Assembly: GCA_036023115.1 (NCBI GenBank)
Contig: JAYKKT010000089.1
Location: forward strand, 19,029,001 to 19,093,000
Direction: 5' to 3'
From: Brasenia schreberi
Lineage: Eukaryota; Streptophyta; Magnoliopsida; Nymphaeales; Cabombaceae
Length of the DNA: 64,000 nucleotides
A program made the translations under genes and the position numbers. A model generated the notes under the pieces. That model searched no databases, was not told the DNA's origin, and saw nothing but the letters and a program-made list of their open reading frames with translations. Positions 43,189-53,441 of this stretch are shown here, piece after piece (position 1 is the first letter of the stretch; each line of letters begins with the position of its first letter).

Positions 43189-45639
43189 ATGTCAAAATCC
43201 AACCCAAGTGAAGTGTCGAGCCAAGGCTCATGCGCATCAAGTTCTCACTCTAGAAGGATTTTGAAAAATAAAATCAAGCTAGACGAGATAGAAGACTTGA
43301 GAAGGGAATTCGAGGCCAAAATCGATGCTCTCAGCCAAGAGGTTGAAGTAGGCGATTCATGTTCATCAAATGGTGAACAAAGGGCCAAGAAAAAAACTGA
43401 AAAACCTCGCAAGCATAAAGAGGCCTCCGCAATGAAAAGCAACCAATACCACGACTCCTTCACACAAAAGGACCGTAAAGCCCTACAGCAGCTGCTGAAA
43501 GGGCAAAATAAAGAGAAAAGGAGTTACGCCCTGTCTGATTTCCTACCCATGGATTATGAGACAGACAGTGACGATGAAATACCGAACTTCTATCGGTATG
43601 ATGGCATGGGAGACCCTAGGTCTCACTTGCAACTTTTCTCGCGTCGAGCCCATAAGAAGAAAAAGGACTCGATGAAATGGGTGCATTGGTTCCCTTTATC
43701 CCTTAAAGGCACAACTGCCAAATGGCTGGCTTCCTACGATCTAAGCCAGTTCGCTACTTTTGAAGAGTTAGCAAACTGCTTTATGCAAAGATTTGCACAT
43801 AACGTAGAAGTCACGCCGACTTTAAACACTTTAAGGGGTACAAAGCAAGGCATGAACGAAGACGTCCATGCCTTCATTATTCGATGGAGGTCCCTTTTAG
43901 GCCAAGTGCGAGAGCCAATATCCGAAGGATGCGCAGTCATGCTCATCCTGGTTAATTTTAACAATGAGCTAAAGACCCTTCTCTCGCTTCACGAAATCTC
44001 AACTTTCCATAAGTTGATCAAAAAAGCATCCCTTTTCGAAACAAACTTGAAAAAGGGGATATACGATCACCTATGGAAAGGAAGTGCCATTTCCAAAACC
44101 CGCTTGGAAAAGCCCATCACTTATGGGCTACCCACGATGGACAAAGGGGCAAAGCCCCATAAAATTGCCAATGTTCGGGTGGATCCAGGTCCGGCGAGCA
44201 CTTCAAAAAATTTTGAAAAAATAGAAAACAAAAGGGAGAGAAACTTCCAAAAACCGATTGAAAAACGGGAGTACACGCCGCTGGGGCAACCTATGTCGGA
44301 GGTCCTAGACCTCCTACTTGCCCAAGGCATGATTGAACTTTCCGAAATCCCCGAGGGAGTCACTTCCAAAGGGGGATATTTAAATCATTTTTGCAAGTAT
44401 CACAGGCTCAAAGGCCATGATACAAAGCGTTGTTTCTCCCTTTTAAACAAAATCGAGAACTTGATAGCGGAGGGCCGGCTCCAGGTCACCGCAGAACCTG
44501 AGCCAACTCAAGCTATCTTTAAAGAACCCTTTCCCAACCACGCCAGTAGCAATGGGAAAATCATTTTAAACCCTTATGATTTTGAAAACCATCTTTCAAA
44601 GATTCTTATCCACATGTCCATCCTAGAGCTAATACAAACTTCGCCTAGGCATAGACTCGTGCTAGAGAAAATTCTAGAAAGAGCTAAGGTTAGTTCGATC
44701 ATAAGTCCTGAATCCCTGTCTGACCAAGTGGCGTCAATAGGAGCCAAATCGCCCATCACTTTCTTGGAAGATGATGTAGATAGACCCTACGAGTCCCATA
44801 ACCAGGCCCTGCATATCGAGGTGGTTCTGAATAACCACTCTTTGGACAGGTGCCTAGTCGATGGGGGAGGAGGGCTCAACATCCTTCCACTTCATGTGGC
44901 GTATCAAATCGGAGTCACCTTGACTTCTGTGAACCCAAGTCCCATCGTTATCACTGGATATGATGGGAATGCGTCTAGACATTTAGGATCGATCGAACTC
45001 CCTATGGAAACGGGAGGGATCACACACACGGGGGTGTTCCATGTCTTGGACATCCACCCCCATTATAACCTGTTGCTGGGAAGGCCCTGGATACACAGCT
45101 TGTGTGCTGTGCCATCCACCTTCCACAGGTGTGTTAAAATCCCTTTCAGGGACCAAGTCGTGGTGATCCTAGGTGAGAGTCACCCTCAGCTTCAGGGGAT
45201 CATAAACTCCCCTTGTTTGTCGAGTTCTCAGGCCCATGAGGCTAACCTGGGGCAGACCATGGTTGAGCCGCCAAGGCTCGTGTTAGAAAGTCCTAGGAAG
45301 GTCGTATACGTCAAGGGACCACCCAAGGCTGGCCCCCTCGCAATCCTGACCCTTCTAGGAAGACCCAAACATCTCTTATTTCCAAAACCCCTGGACAAAA
45401 AGCCATACGAGTACGATATGGACGACAACGAGTTCCAAGACCACGATTTATACTCAAATTTTTTAAAAAACAAAAAATCGTGGAACATGCTGTTGAACAT
45501 GGGTTATACGCCCTATAAAAGTCTAGGGGCACAAAATCAGGGTCTCCTAGAGCCCATACTTCCTAGGGTCAACCCATGCCGATACGGGATTGGCTATACT
45601 CCCAAAATACCGCCAGAGCCACCCCTTGTGACCACCTAG
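43189..45639 (+). CDS. E7 Gag-Pro polyprotein, open, with in-frame linker deletion
   Basis: This is the longest intact frame in the window: 816 residues from the ATG at 43189 (MSKSNPSEVSSQG, 121 residues before MDYETD). The parts are a charged helix (about 30-55), the Retrotrans_gag domain (about 125-330), zinc knuckle CKYHRLKGHDTKRC (402-415), and retropepsin with CLVDGGGG (Asp about 558), GYDGNAS and LLLGRPWIHSL. Compared with E9 about 118 codons are missing after HASSNGK, in frame, between two AATGGGAAA-like words. It stops at TAG 45637-45639, where TGG (VTTWVKG) is expected, about 27 codons early. The ORF extends upstream to 43024, but PBS and leader lie there, so 43189 is the start. Confidence 0.93.
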   Translation: MSKSNPSEVSSQGSCASSSHSRRILKNKIKLDEIEDLRREFEAKIDALSQEVEVGDSCSSNGEQRAKKKTEKPRKHKEASAMKSNQYHDSFTQKDRKALQQLLKGQNKEKRSYALSDFLPMDYETDSDDEIPNFYRYDGMGDPRSHLQLFSRRAHKKKKDSMKWVHWFPLSLKGTTAKWLASYDLSQFATFEELANCFMQRFAHNVEVTPTLNTLRGTKQGMNEDVHAFIIRWRSLLGQVREPISEGCAVMLILVNFNNELKTLLSLHEISTFHKLIKKASLFETNLKKGIYDHLWKGSAISKTRLEKPITYGLPTMDKGAKPHKIANVRVDPGPASTSKNFEKIENKRERNFQKPIEKREYTPLGQPMSEVLDLLLAQGMIELSEIPEGVTSKGGYLNHFCKYHRLKGHDTKRCFSLLNKIENLIAEGRLQVTAEPEPTQAIFKEPFPNHASSNGKIILNPYDFENHLSKILIHMSILELIQTSPRHRLVLEKILERAKVSSIISPESLSDQVASIGAKSPITFLEDDVDRPYESHNQALHIEVVLNNHSLDRCLVDGGGGLNILPLHVAYQIGVTLTSVNPSPIVITGYDGNASRHLGSIELPMETGGITHTGVFHVLDIHPHYNLLLGRPWIHSLCAVPSTFHRCVKIPFRDQVVVILGESHPQLQGIINSPCLSSSQAHEANLGQTMVEPPRLVLESPRKVVYVKGPPKAGPLAILTLLGRPKHLLFPKPLDKKPYEYDMDDNEFQDHDLYSNFLKNKKSWNMLLNMGYTPYKSLGAQNQGLLEPILPRVNPCRYGIGYTPKIPPEPPLVTT

Positions 45640-45712
45640 GTCAAGGGTGCCCTAGAGCCTACCCTAGAAGAGACCTACGATTTAGACCTCTTATTCTGAG
45701 TCTAACCCGTAG

Positions 45713-45728
45713 TGTTTTCCCTTTGTAG
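45713..45728 (+). promoter_or_regulatory. Pyrimidine tract and AG before pol, E7 copy
   Basis: TGTTTTCCCTTTGTAG sits three bases upstream of the pol ATG (45731) and after the gag-pro stop codons. It is the best copy of the possible 3' splice site. Confidence 0.4.
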
Positions 45729-45730
45729 GT

Positions 45731-47261
45731 ATGATGGAAGATCCCTTTCATAAAAATACAAAAACATTTGAAAAACTCGAAATCAAAAAAATGGAAAATT
45801 CGCAAAAACCAAAAACATTGGAAAATCAAAAACTCGAAAATAGAGTAGTTTGTATAGTTCCTAAAGTTCTTGTTTTGCAAAAACCCAAAAAAATCGAAAA
45901 TCTACAAAATACCAAAAAGATTTTGTACATAGCTGCTCCTGGTAGGACTTTGGAAAAAGAAAAGGGTTTCGAAAGGAACGTCGTCTGCATAGCCAGACCA
46001 AAAAATTTGAAGTCAATTGAAAATCCAAGTATAAAATCAGGTCTTTTGAAAACTCACGCATCAAATTCCCTCAGGTCTACAACCCACGAGAATGATCGAA
46101 GCCCAGAAGTGGATCCCCTTGAGGAAGATCCCACTTCTGAGCTCCCAAAATTTCATAAAATTCTCGATTTTGAAAGACCTTCCAATTCAGTAGGAGGAGA
46201 TTTCATAGAGGTGAACCTAGGGAGTGATTCCAATCCCAAACTCATCAAGATAGGCGCATGTTTGCATGAGCATGAAAGATCAACATTCATTACATTTCTA
46301 CGAACCTATTTAGATGTGTTTGCATGGATGTATGAAGACTTGCCGGGCATAGACCCCAGCATTGTCGAACATCGTCTTCCCTTAGATGTGGATGTAAAAC
46401 CCATAAAGCAGAAGCTTAGGAAAATACATTCGAAAGTACACACACAAGTCAAAGAGGGCTTAGAAGATCTGCTAAAAGCCGGATTTATAAAACCCATTGC
46501 ATATTTTGATTGGTTGTCAAACATCGTTTTAGTTCGAAAAACCAATGGGAAAATTCGAATATGCATCGATTTCAGAAACCTGAATAAAGCCACTCCAAAG
46601 GATAATTATCCTTTACCAAACATAGATTTGATAGTCGATAGTACTGCAAATCATGAAATGTTTTCGTTTATGGATGGCTATTCAGGCTATAATCAAATTA
46701 AATTAAGTCCACGAGATCAAGGTAAGACCGCATTCACAACCCCGTGGGGCACGTACTGCTATACAGTCATGCCCTTTGGATTGCAAAATGCTGGCGTGAC
46801 ATACCAGAGAGCCATGACCACGATCTTCCATGATCAAATTCATGAGCTCGTAGAAGTGTATGTAGATGATCTCTTGGCAAAATCCAAAACCCGATGCACT
46901 CATATCGAATGTTTGCAAAAGATTTTTGAAAGGCTTAAGCTTTACAAAGTAAAGCTAAACCCTCAAAAATGTGTATTGGGGGTAGAGTCTGGAAAGCTTC
47001 TAGGCTTTATGGTAAGCCAAAGGGGTATAGAAGTCGACCCTTCTAAGTGTCGAGCCATCATAGACATGGCTCCACCCTCCAATCTCACACAAATTCGTAG
47101 CCTCCAAGGTCGATTACAGTCCGTTCGCCGATTTATATCAAATCTGGCAACTAGATGTGAACCCTTCAACAAAATATTAAGGAAGGATACAAAATTTTTA
47201 TGGGATGACAACTGCCAAAAGTCCTTCGAGAGACTAAAGGCATACCTAGTTAATCCCCCTG
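45731..47261 (+). CDS. E7 Pol N-terminal part: linker, RT, RNase H start
   Basis: The ATG-started frame (MMEDPFHKNTKTFEKLEIKK) has a Lys/Asn-rich linker (about 1-130), DPLEEDPTSELPKFHKILDF, the RT entry KPIKQKLRKIHSKVHTQVKEGL, CIDFRNLNKATPKDNYPLP, SFMDGYSGYNQIKLSP, PFGLQNAG and YVDD (residues 377-380, 46859-46870). GVESGKLLGFMVSQRGIEVDPSKC follows. The connection/RNase H region stops at AYLVNPPVL, where about 1 kb is deleted. The frame then runs on to 47401 in a wrong frame. RT motifs are intact; RNase H and the second RNase H are missing. Confidence 0.9.
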
Positions 47262-48483
47262 TTTTAATGGGGGATTCACTGAGGATGCCACATCCAAAGA
47301 TAAGGCATTCATCCGTAAAATTTCGAATCGATACACCATTCTGGGTGGGGTTCTATATAAGAAAAGTTTTACCAGCATCCTACTTAGGTGTATCGATCTA
47401 GAGGAGGCTAGGATAGTGATGCATGAGTTCCATGATGGAGAATATGGAGGTCATGTTAATGCCAACATGATGGCAATGAAAATACTTAGAGCGGGTTATT
47501 TTTGGTCCACCCTGAAAAAGGATTGTCATGATCATGTTAGGAAGTGTCATCCATGTCAAGTGCATGGGCACGTCATTCATAACCCCTCATCTGCATTACA
47601 TTCCGTGGTCAGCCCCTGGCCATTCACCATGTGGGCGTTTGATATCGTAGGCCCGATCTTTTCAAAAGCCTCAAATGGGCATCGATTCATTTTAGCAGCC
47701 ACTGAGTATTTCTCCAAGTGGGTGGAAGCCATTTCCCTGACCAACGTACTGGGGCAACATGTGGTGGCTTTCATCAGGAGGAATATCTTGGCTCGATTTG
47801 GGGTTCCACGAGACCTTGTGTCTGATAATGGCACCCCATTCAAGAATAAGCGGATGGTTAAGTTGTGCAACACGTATGGCATAACTCACCACTTCTCTTC
47901 GCCCTACTACCCTCAAGGCAACGGCCTAGCCGAAGCTACAAATAAGACTCTTATTAGTATAATTGAGAAGACTTTAGAGAATGGTAGGACGTGGCACGAG
48001 AAGCTGGATGAAGCCTTATGGGCTTATAGGACTTCCATCCGGACTCCCACGAATGCCACACCATTCAAATTGGTCTATGGCACAAACGCCATTCTTCCCA
48101 TTCATACTCAATTGCATTCATTCCATACATCCATAGCACTCGACCTCCCCCTAGAGACGCTTCAGCATGCTAGGATGGCCGAACTAGATTTGCTGGATGA
48201 GAGGCGACTCCTTGCTATGGATCATGCTCGTGCATACTGGCAAAGGATAGCCCGACACTGTGGCAAACACATGAGACCTCGCCACTTTGAAGTGGGAGAT
48301 CTGGTTTTGAAAATCATCCACTATCGTGGCCCATATCCCCTTGAAAAGTGGCGCCCCAAATGGGATGGACCCTATGTTGTACGTGCAACCACCACGAATA
48401 ATTCGTATTGGTTGATCGATGTAGAAGGTAGGAATTTAGTAGATCCTATCAATATTCAATACTTAAAGAAGTATTATGTGTAG
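47262..48483 (+). CDS. E7 integrase
   Basis: After the deletion join the sequence resumes at GGFTEDATSKDKAFIRK, upstream of integrase, in another frame. The domain is open from before 47416 to TAG 48481-48483. Zinc finger: HDGEYGGH ... CHPC. Core: D in MWAFDIVGP, D in VSDNGTPF, E in NGLAEATNKTL (spacing as in E3, DD35E). The C-terminal part has DLVLKIIHYRGPYP and WDGPYVVRATTTNNSYWLIDVEGRNL, ending INIQYLKKYYV. There is no stop inside, so the domain is intact, but it is not fused in frame to RT. Confidence 0.9.
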
Positions 48484-49653
48484 GATTTGGGTTAAATTCC
48501 AATTTTCAAATAGGGATAGCTGCCCTGAGACTTGAAAGTAAGGTGCAAAGGCAAAATCGTGTGACCCTAAGTAAGAAAATTCGCACTTGTGAAAGAGTGG
48601 AGCCTTCCAAATCGTGGTTACATTTCAAAAACCTTCTTCTTACAAAGAAAGACCTAGTTCAATATAGCAAGATACTTGCAAGTAGTATGTGCTATTTCTA
48701 AATAGGCTAATCTAGAATGGATCGAGTGTGACCTTGGGATAAGTCCTCCCCTCTTCTCTTCTCCTTCCAAAAGGAAAACACGGCCCAAATAAAGGGAATT
48801 TTCCCATCCAAAGTCTCCTTCCAAAAGAAAGAAACCAGAATCCAAAAGAAAAATTCGATTCTCTTATGAAAAAGAGGGATTAAAGAAAAAATACTCCCAA
48901 AGGGAGACCCTCTACGAAAAAAAAGAAAAAGAGGCCAAAAGCTCAAAAAGAGCAGTTTTCCACCTTCTATGCCTTAAACCACGGGACGCTTCAGAAGGGA
49001 CCGTGGTATCTCTTTCCCATCCCTGGCTTATCCCAAGCTAAAACATAGTTCATTTCAAGGAATCCTAAAGTAAAAATAGGATTTACTTACTTGAATTTCA
49101 TCTTGTTTGAGAATTCAACGTTTCGAGTAAGACATAGGAATTTGAAATATAGCTTGTTTTCTTATAAAACCTCCGCTAGATAAGCGAGTGTCAAGACTCA
49201 AGCAAAGGCAAACACGAAGAGCTCTAGATCCTTAGGATTGAGACTCAAGACAGTTGTCCCTTTTGTAAATAGCTTTTGTAAATAGATTTCGAAAAATCGA
49301 ACATCGAACAGCATAGGATCTGCTCACTTGGAGCAGCAGGCCTTGTAAGTCTCAAGAGTTCGACCATATCTGGTCTCTGGGAGGTCGCCACTCTTGGCAC
49401 CCCACCCATATCATGCATTTGCATTTCCACGCATAGACACTTGCATAACATGATCCCATTTTTGGACCAGAAACCGTTTTGTATATCCCTTTGGCGTGAT
49501 ATCTCCTCCTACCAGGGTTTTAAAAGTGAGATTTTGCTAAAAATTGGGACGATCCCATATTCTTCGTGGTTAGATCTAAGGAGACATTGAAAGGGGTGTT
49601 TGCCATCTTTGCCATTATCCAAATCAATTTGGACAATGCCAAAGAGGGGCATC
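48484..49653 (+). other. E7 post-integrase spacer with stem-loop and polypurine tract
   Basis: This non-coding sequence contains the uninterrupted word TTGCATAACATGATCCC (about 49441-49457), which is the empty-site equivalent of the E3 insertion. The stem-loop at 49614-49637 pairs ATTATCCAAA with TTTGGACAAT (one A-C mismatch). The polypurine tract AAAGAGGGGCATC is at 49641-49653. Confidence 0.8.
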
Positions 49654-51570
49654 TGTAAACACCCCGAAATCCCATGAACATCTCAAATAAACCTGGTTTT
49701 GTAAAAGCAGCCCCAAAGGGCTGTTTTGAGTCTGGAAACCCAAGAGCCTTCCAGACAAACCCTGTACATATGTTCAAACTATATATGTTTTAAAATATGT
49801 ATAATATACTTTTAAAACCTTTTAAAATACGTTTTGAAACCCCACAAAGCGGCTTGGCCTGATGAAAGCAGGACCAAAAGAGCAAAAGAGAGCCCGAAAC
49901 TGGAGCACATGTCGAGCCCGGCACAGCAACTCTCGTGTTAGATCCATCCCCAGGATCTCGAACGTCCAAGTCCCTGTTATCAGCAAAAATCATGTGAAAT
50001 CATCTCCGAAAGGGGAAAACAGAAGCGGACGACCATGTTGGCGAAGACCCAACGCAAGACGGAGTACTGTTGCTATCAGACCCCGCACAAACTGTTCGTT
50101 TCGAACATACCCTGAAGGAGTCAGAATTCAGTTTGGATTGGATCTGGACCATATATATCCAGATCTTAATCCAAACATATATGTGGATTTGGATTTGGAT
50201 TTGGATTTGGATCCAAAGATCCAATCCAATATCCACATCCATGGCCCACATCACCTTCTCATAAATGGAGGTGGGGCCCACTTGAAATTCACGTGGGATC
50301 TTGGGAATGAGAGAGAATGGGGAGGATTAAGTATGAGGGAAATGTATTAAGCTTGACTTGTATGTCAAGTTTCGGGTTAATCATGTGGGTTAGCCTAATT
50401 AGTGTGGGTTTAAGCTTGTATGAACCTACACCTAACCTAGGGCTGCACCAACATGATGCAATGAAGTCCATGGGCTACGCAAAGGGATGCTCCTAACCCA
50501 ATCCTAAGCCAAAACCCTTAATCCTAGCCATTTTCCCTAATCCCGGCCTAATCCTAGCCTAATCACCTAACCCACTTCCTTAATCCTGCCCTAATCCCAA
50601 CCTAATCACCTAACCCACCTCCCTAATCCTTCTCTAAACCTAGCCTAATTCCCTTAATCCTAACCTAATCCTAGCCTAAACACCTAACCTACCTCACTAA
50701 ACCTCACCCTAAAACCAAGCCACCTAGCTAAGCCCTAAACCACTAAATCACCCCACCTAAACCCTAGCACACCTTATCCCTAAAACCACCCAACCTAAAT
50801 ATCTAGCCCACCTTATTCCTAAACCACCACCACCTAACCACTAAACCACCCCCCCAAAACCAGTCCAACCGACCCTCTTATAATCCTATAAACCCCCCCC
50901 CCCTAGTGGGCGGGTTTTCAGATTTCCAGATCCACCTTGGGCCAGCCGAGCCCTTCCTCTCCTCTCTCACCCCTTGCTCTCTTCTCTCACCTGCTCCACC
51001 ACCACCTCCCGGCCTGCACCACTCCAGCTCCACTCCACGCCACCACAACCTCCCGGACTGCATCCACTCCTTCCACCCGACTGCATCCACTCCTTCCACC
51101 CGGCTGCCTACCTTGGACACCCGCCACCTTCCCCTTTCTCTCCGGTTAGTACCCTATCCTAACTCCACCCTCTCTTCACTCCCCCTCCACTCTCAGCCAC
51201 CACACCACCAACCGCCACCCTTCACCATTCGGCCAACCTCTGCCCGACTGCATCACACCCGCCATCTTACCTCTCCCCTAGACAACCCCTAGTTAATCAC
51301 CCTTAACCTTACCTCTTCCCTTAAACCAGCCCTTAGCCAACACCCTAGCTAGCTCCCCTTTGCCATTCCTAAGCACCCCTAGTTACCCCAGCCGGCCACC
51401 ACCTAACTACCTGCCACTAGTCGGCCAGCCACAACCGACTGCACCTTGCCACACCCGCAACCTTATATCCTCTTCCTTAGACAACCCTAGTCAAGACCTT
51501 AGCTCTACCTTCCCTACACCTTAGTGACACCCCCTAACTACCCCCCAGCCTAGACCACACCCTAGTCAAG
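49654..51570 (+). repeat. E7 3' LTR, truncated after the leader
   Basis: It starts TGTAAACACCCCGAAATCCC. Stem-loops (about 49708-49760), the GGATTT stretch (about 50185), the CCTAATCC-rich stretch (50510-50870), the TATA-like CCTATAAACC (about 50885-50894) with GGGCGGGTTTTC, and the C-rich leader are present. It breaks off at CCTAGTCAAG (51570) before the conserved block and U5. ORFs such as 50906-51292 are C-rich low complexity. Confidence 0.85.
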
Positions 51571-51610
51571 ATCTTGTAACCTCCCCTATGATCAACCTAG
51601 GTTTTGTACT
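51571..51610 (-). pseudogene. 40-bp antisense scrap of the Gag-Pro linker
   Basis: ATCTTGTAACCTCCCC...TTTTGTACT matches the reverse complement of the Gag-Pro linker before the protease (compare 34316-34356), with only a few changes. It is squeezed between the truncated E7 LTR and the E8 LTR start. GTACT (51606-51610) would be the E8 target duplication. It shows E8 inserted into a minus-strand Gag-Pro copy that was then almost completely deleted. Confidence 0.75.
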
Positions 51611-52096
51611 TGTAAACACCCCGAAATCCCACGAACTTCTCAAATAAACCTGGTTTTGTAAAAGCAGCCCCAAAGGACTATTTTGAGTCTGGAAACCCAG
51701 GAGCCTTCCAGGCAACCTTGTACATGTGTTTAAACCTTATATGTTTTAATATATATATAATATACTTTTAAAACCTTTTAAAAGACATTTTGAAACCCCA
51801 CAAAGCGGCTTGACTTGATGAAAGCAAGACTAGAAGAGCTAAAGAGAGCCCAAAACCGGAACACATGTCGAGCCCGGCACAGCAACTCTCGTGTTAGATC
51901 CATCCCTAGGATCTCGAACGTCCAAGTCCCTGTTATCAGCAAAAATCATGTGAAATCATCTCGAGAAGGGGAAAACAGAAGCGGACGACCATGTTGGCGA
52001 AGACCCAACGCAAGACGGAGTACTGATGCTGTCAGACCCCGTACAAACCGTTCGTTTCAAACATACCCTGAAGGAGTCAGAATTCAGTTTGGATTG
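51611..52096 (+). repeat. E8: LTR stub (first 486 bp), host of E9
   Basis: It begins TGTAAACACCCCGAAATCCC. It carries both stem-loops and the CATGTCGAGCCCGGCACAGC subtype words and runs to TTCAGTTTGGATTG, where E9 starts. The continuation (GATCTGGACC...) should lie beyond the right end of E9, outside the window, preceded by GATTG. Confidence 0.85.
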
Positions 52097-53304
52097 TGTA
52101 AACACCTCGAAATCCCATGAATTTCTCGAATAAACCTGGTTTTGTAAAAGCAGCTCCAAAGGGCTATTTTGAGTCTGAAAACCCAGGAGCCTTCCAGGCA
52201 ACCCTGTATATATGTTTTAAACTATATATGCTTTAAAATATATATAATATATTTTAAAACCTTTTAAAACACCTTTTGAAACCCCACGAAGCGGCCTGGC
52301 CTGATGAAAGCAGGACTAGAAGAGCTAAAGAGAGCCCGGAATTGGAGTGCATGTCGAGCCTAGCACAGCAACTCTCGTGTTGAATCCACCCCCAGGATCT
52401 CGAACGTCCAAGACCCTGTTATCATCAGAAATCCTTTGAAATAATCTCCGAAAGCTGAAAACAGAAGCAGACGACCATGTTGGCGAAGACCCAACGCAGA
52501 CGGAGTACTCATGCTGTCAGACCCCGCACAAACCATTCGTTTCGAACACAGCCTGAAGGAGTCAGAATTCAGTTTGGATTGGATCTGGACCATATATATC
52601 CAGATCCCAATCCAAACGTATGTGTGGATTTGGATTCGGATTTGTATCCAAAGATCCAATCCAATATCCACATCCATGGCCCACATCACCTTCTCATAAA
52701 TGGAGGTGGGGCCCACTTGAAATTCACGTGGGATTATGGGCATGAGAGAGAATGGGGAGGATAAGCATTGAGGGAATTGTAATTAAGCTTGACTTGTGTG
52801 TCAAGTTTGGGGTTAATCATGTGGGTTAGCCTAATTAGCATGGGCTTAAGCTTGTATTAGCCAAAACCTAACCTAGGGCTGCACCAACATGATGCAATAA
52901 GGTCTAGGGGTTATGCAAAGGGAGCTCCCTAACCCAATCCTAAGCCAAAACCCCTAATCCTAGCCTTTTACCCTAATCCCAGTCTAATCCTAGCCTAATC
53001 ACCTTACCCACTTCCCTAATCCCGGCCTAATCCCAACCTAATCACCTAACCCACCTCCCTAATCCTTCCCTAAACCTAGCCTAATTCCCTTAATCCTAAC
53101 CTAATCCTAGCCTAATCACCTAACCCACCTCACTAAACCTCACCCCAAAAACAACCCACCTAGCTAAGCCCTAAACCCCTAAACCACCCCTTAAAGCAAA
53201 ATATCTGGCCCCTCCTCAAAACCAGCCCACCTTATCACCACACCACCACCACCTAAACCACCTTACCACCCTCCAAAAACCAGCCCCAATCGCCTTTGAA
53301 AACC

Positions 53305-53312
53305 TATATAAA
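53305..53312 (+). promoter_or_regulatory. TATA box of E9 5' LTR
   Basis: TATATAAA precedes a C-run and GGGCAGGTTTTT, homologous in position to the E2 and E7 boxes. Confidence 0.6.
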
Positions 53313-53436
53313 CCCCCCCTAGTGGGCAGGTTTTTCCAGCTTCTCCCATTCTCTTCCAGCCCACCCTTGGGCCAGCCGAACCTTCCACCTTGCTCCCTTC
53401 TTCCACCTGCACCACCACAACCCCCGGCCAGCTCCA

Positions 53437-53441
53437 CCTGC
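53437..53441. repeat. Target site duplication CCTGC, left copy (solo LTR S2)
   Basis: CCTGC at 53437-53441 and at 56767-56771 flank S2. Joining them restores the C-rich leader of the E9 LTR. Confidence 0.93.

Larger units (their letters stand above)
40351..51570 (+). mobile_element. E7: Tat-type element with the best Gag-Pro frame and mismatched LTRs
   Basis: Its parts are the 5' LTR (40351-43045), PBS, Gag-Pro (43189-45639), Pol with RT, a deletion of about 1 kb at 47261, integrase (to 48483), spacer, PPT (49641-49653), and a 3' LTR from 49654 truncated at about 51570. The 5' LTR U3 resembles the E2 type (for example AGCATATTTCAAGCCCGG-like words), while the 3' LTR resembles the E8/E9 type (CATGTCGAGCCCGGC). 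LTRs of one insertion start identical, so the two ends probably come from different elements. Confidence 0.82.
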
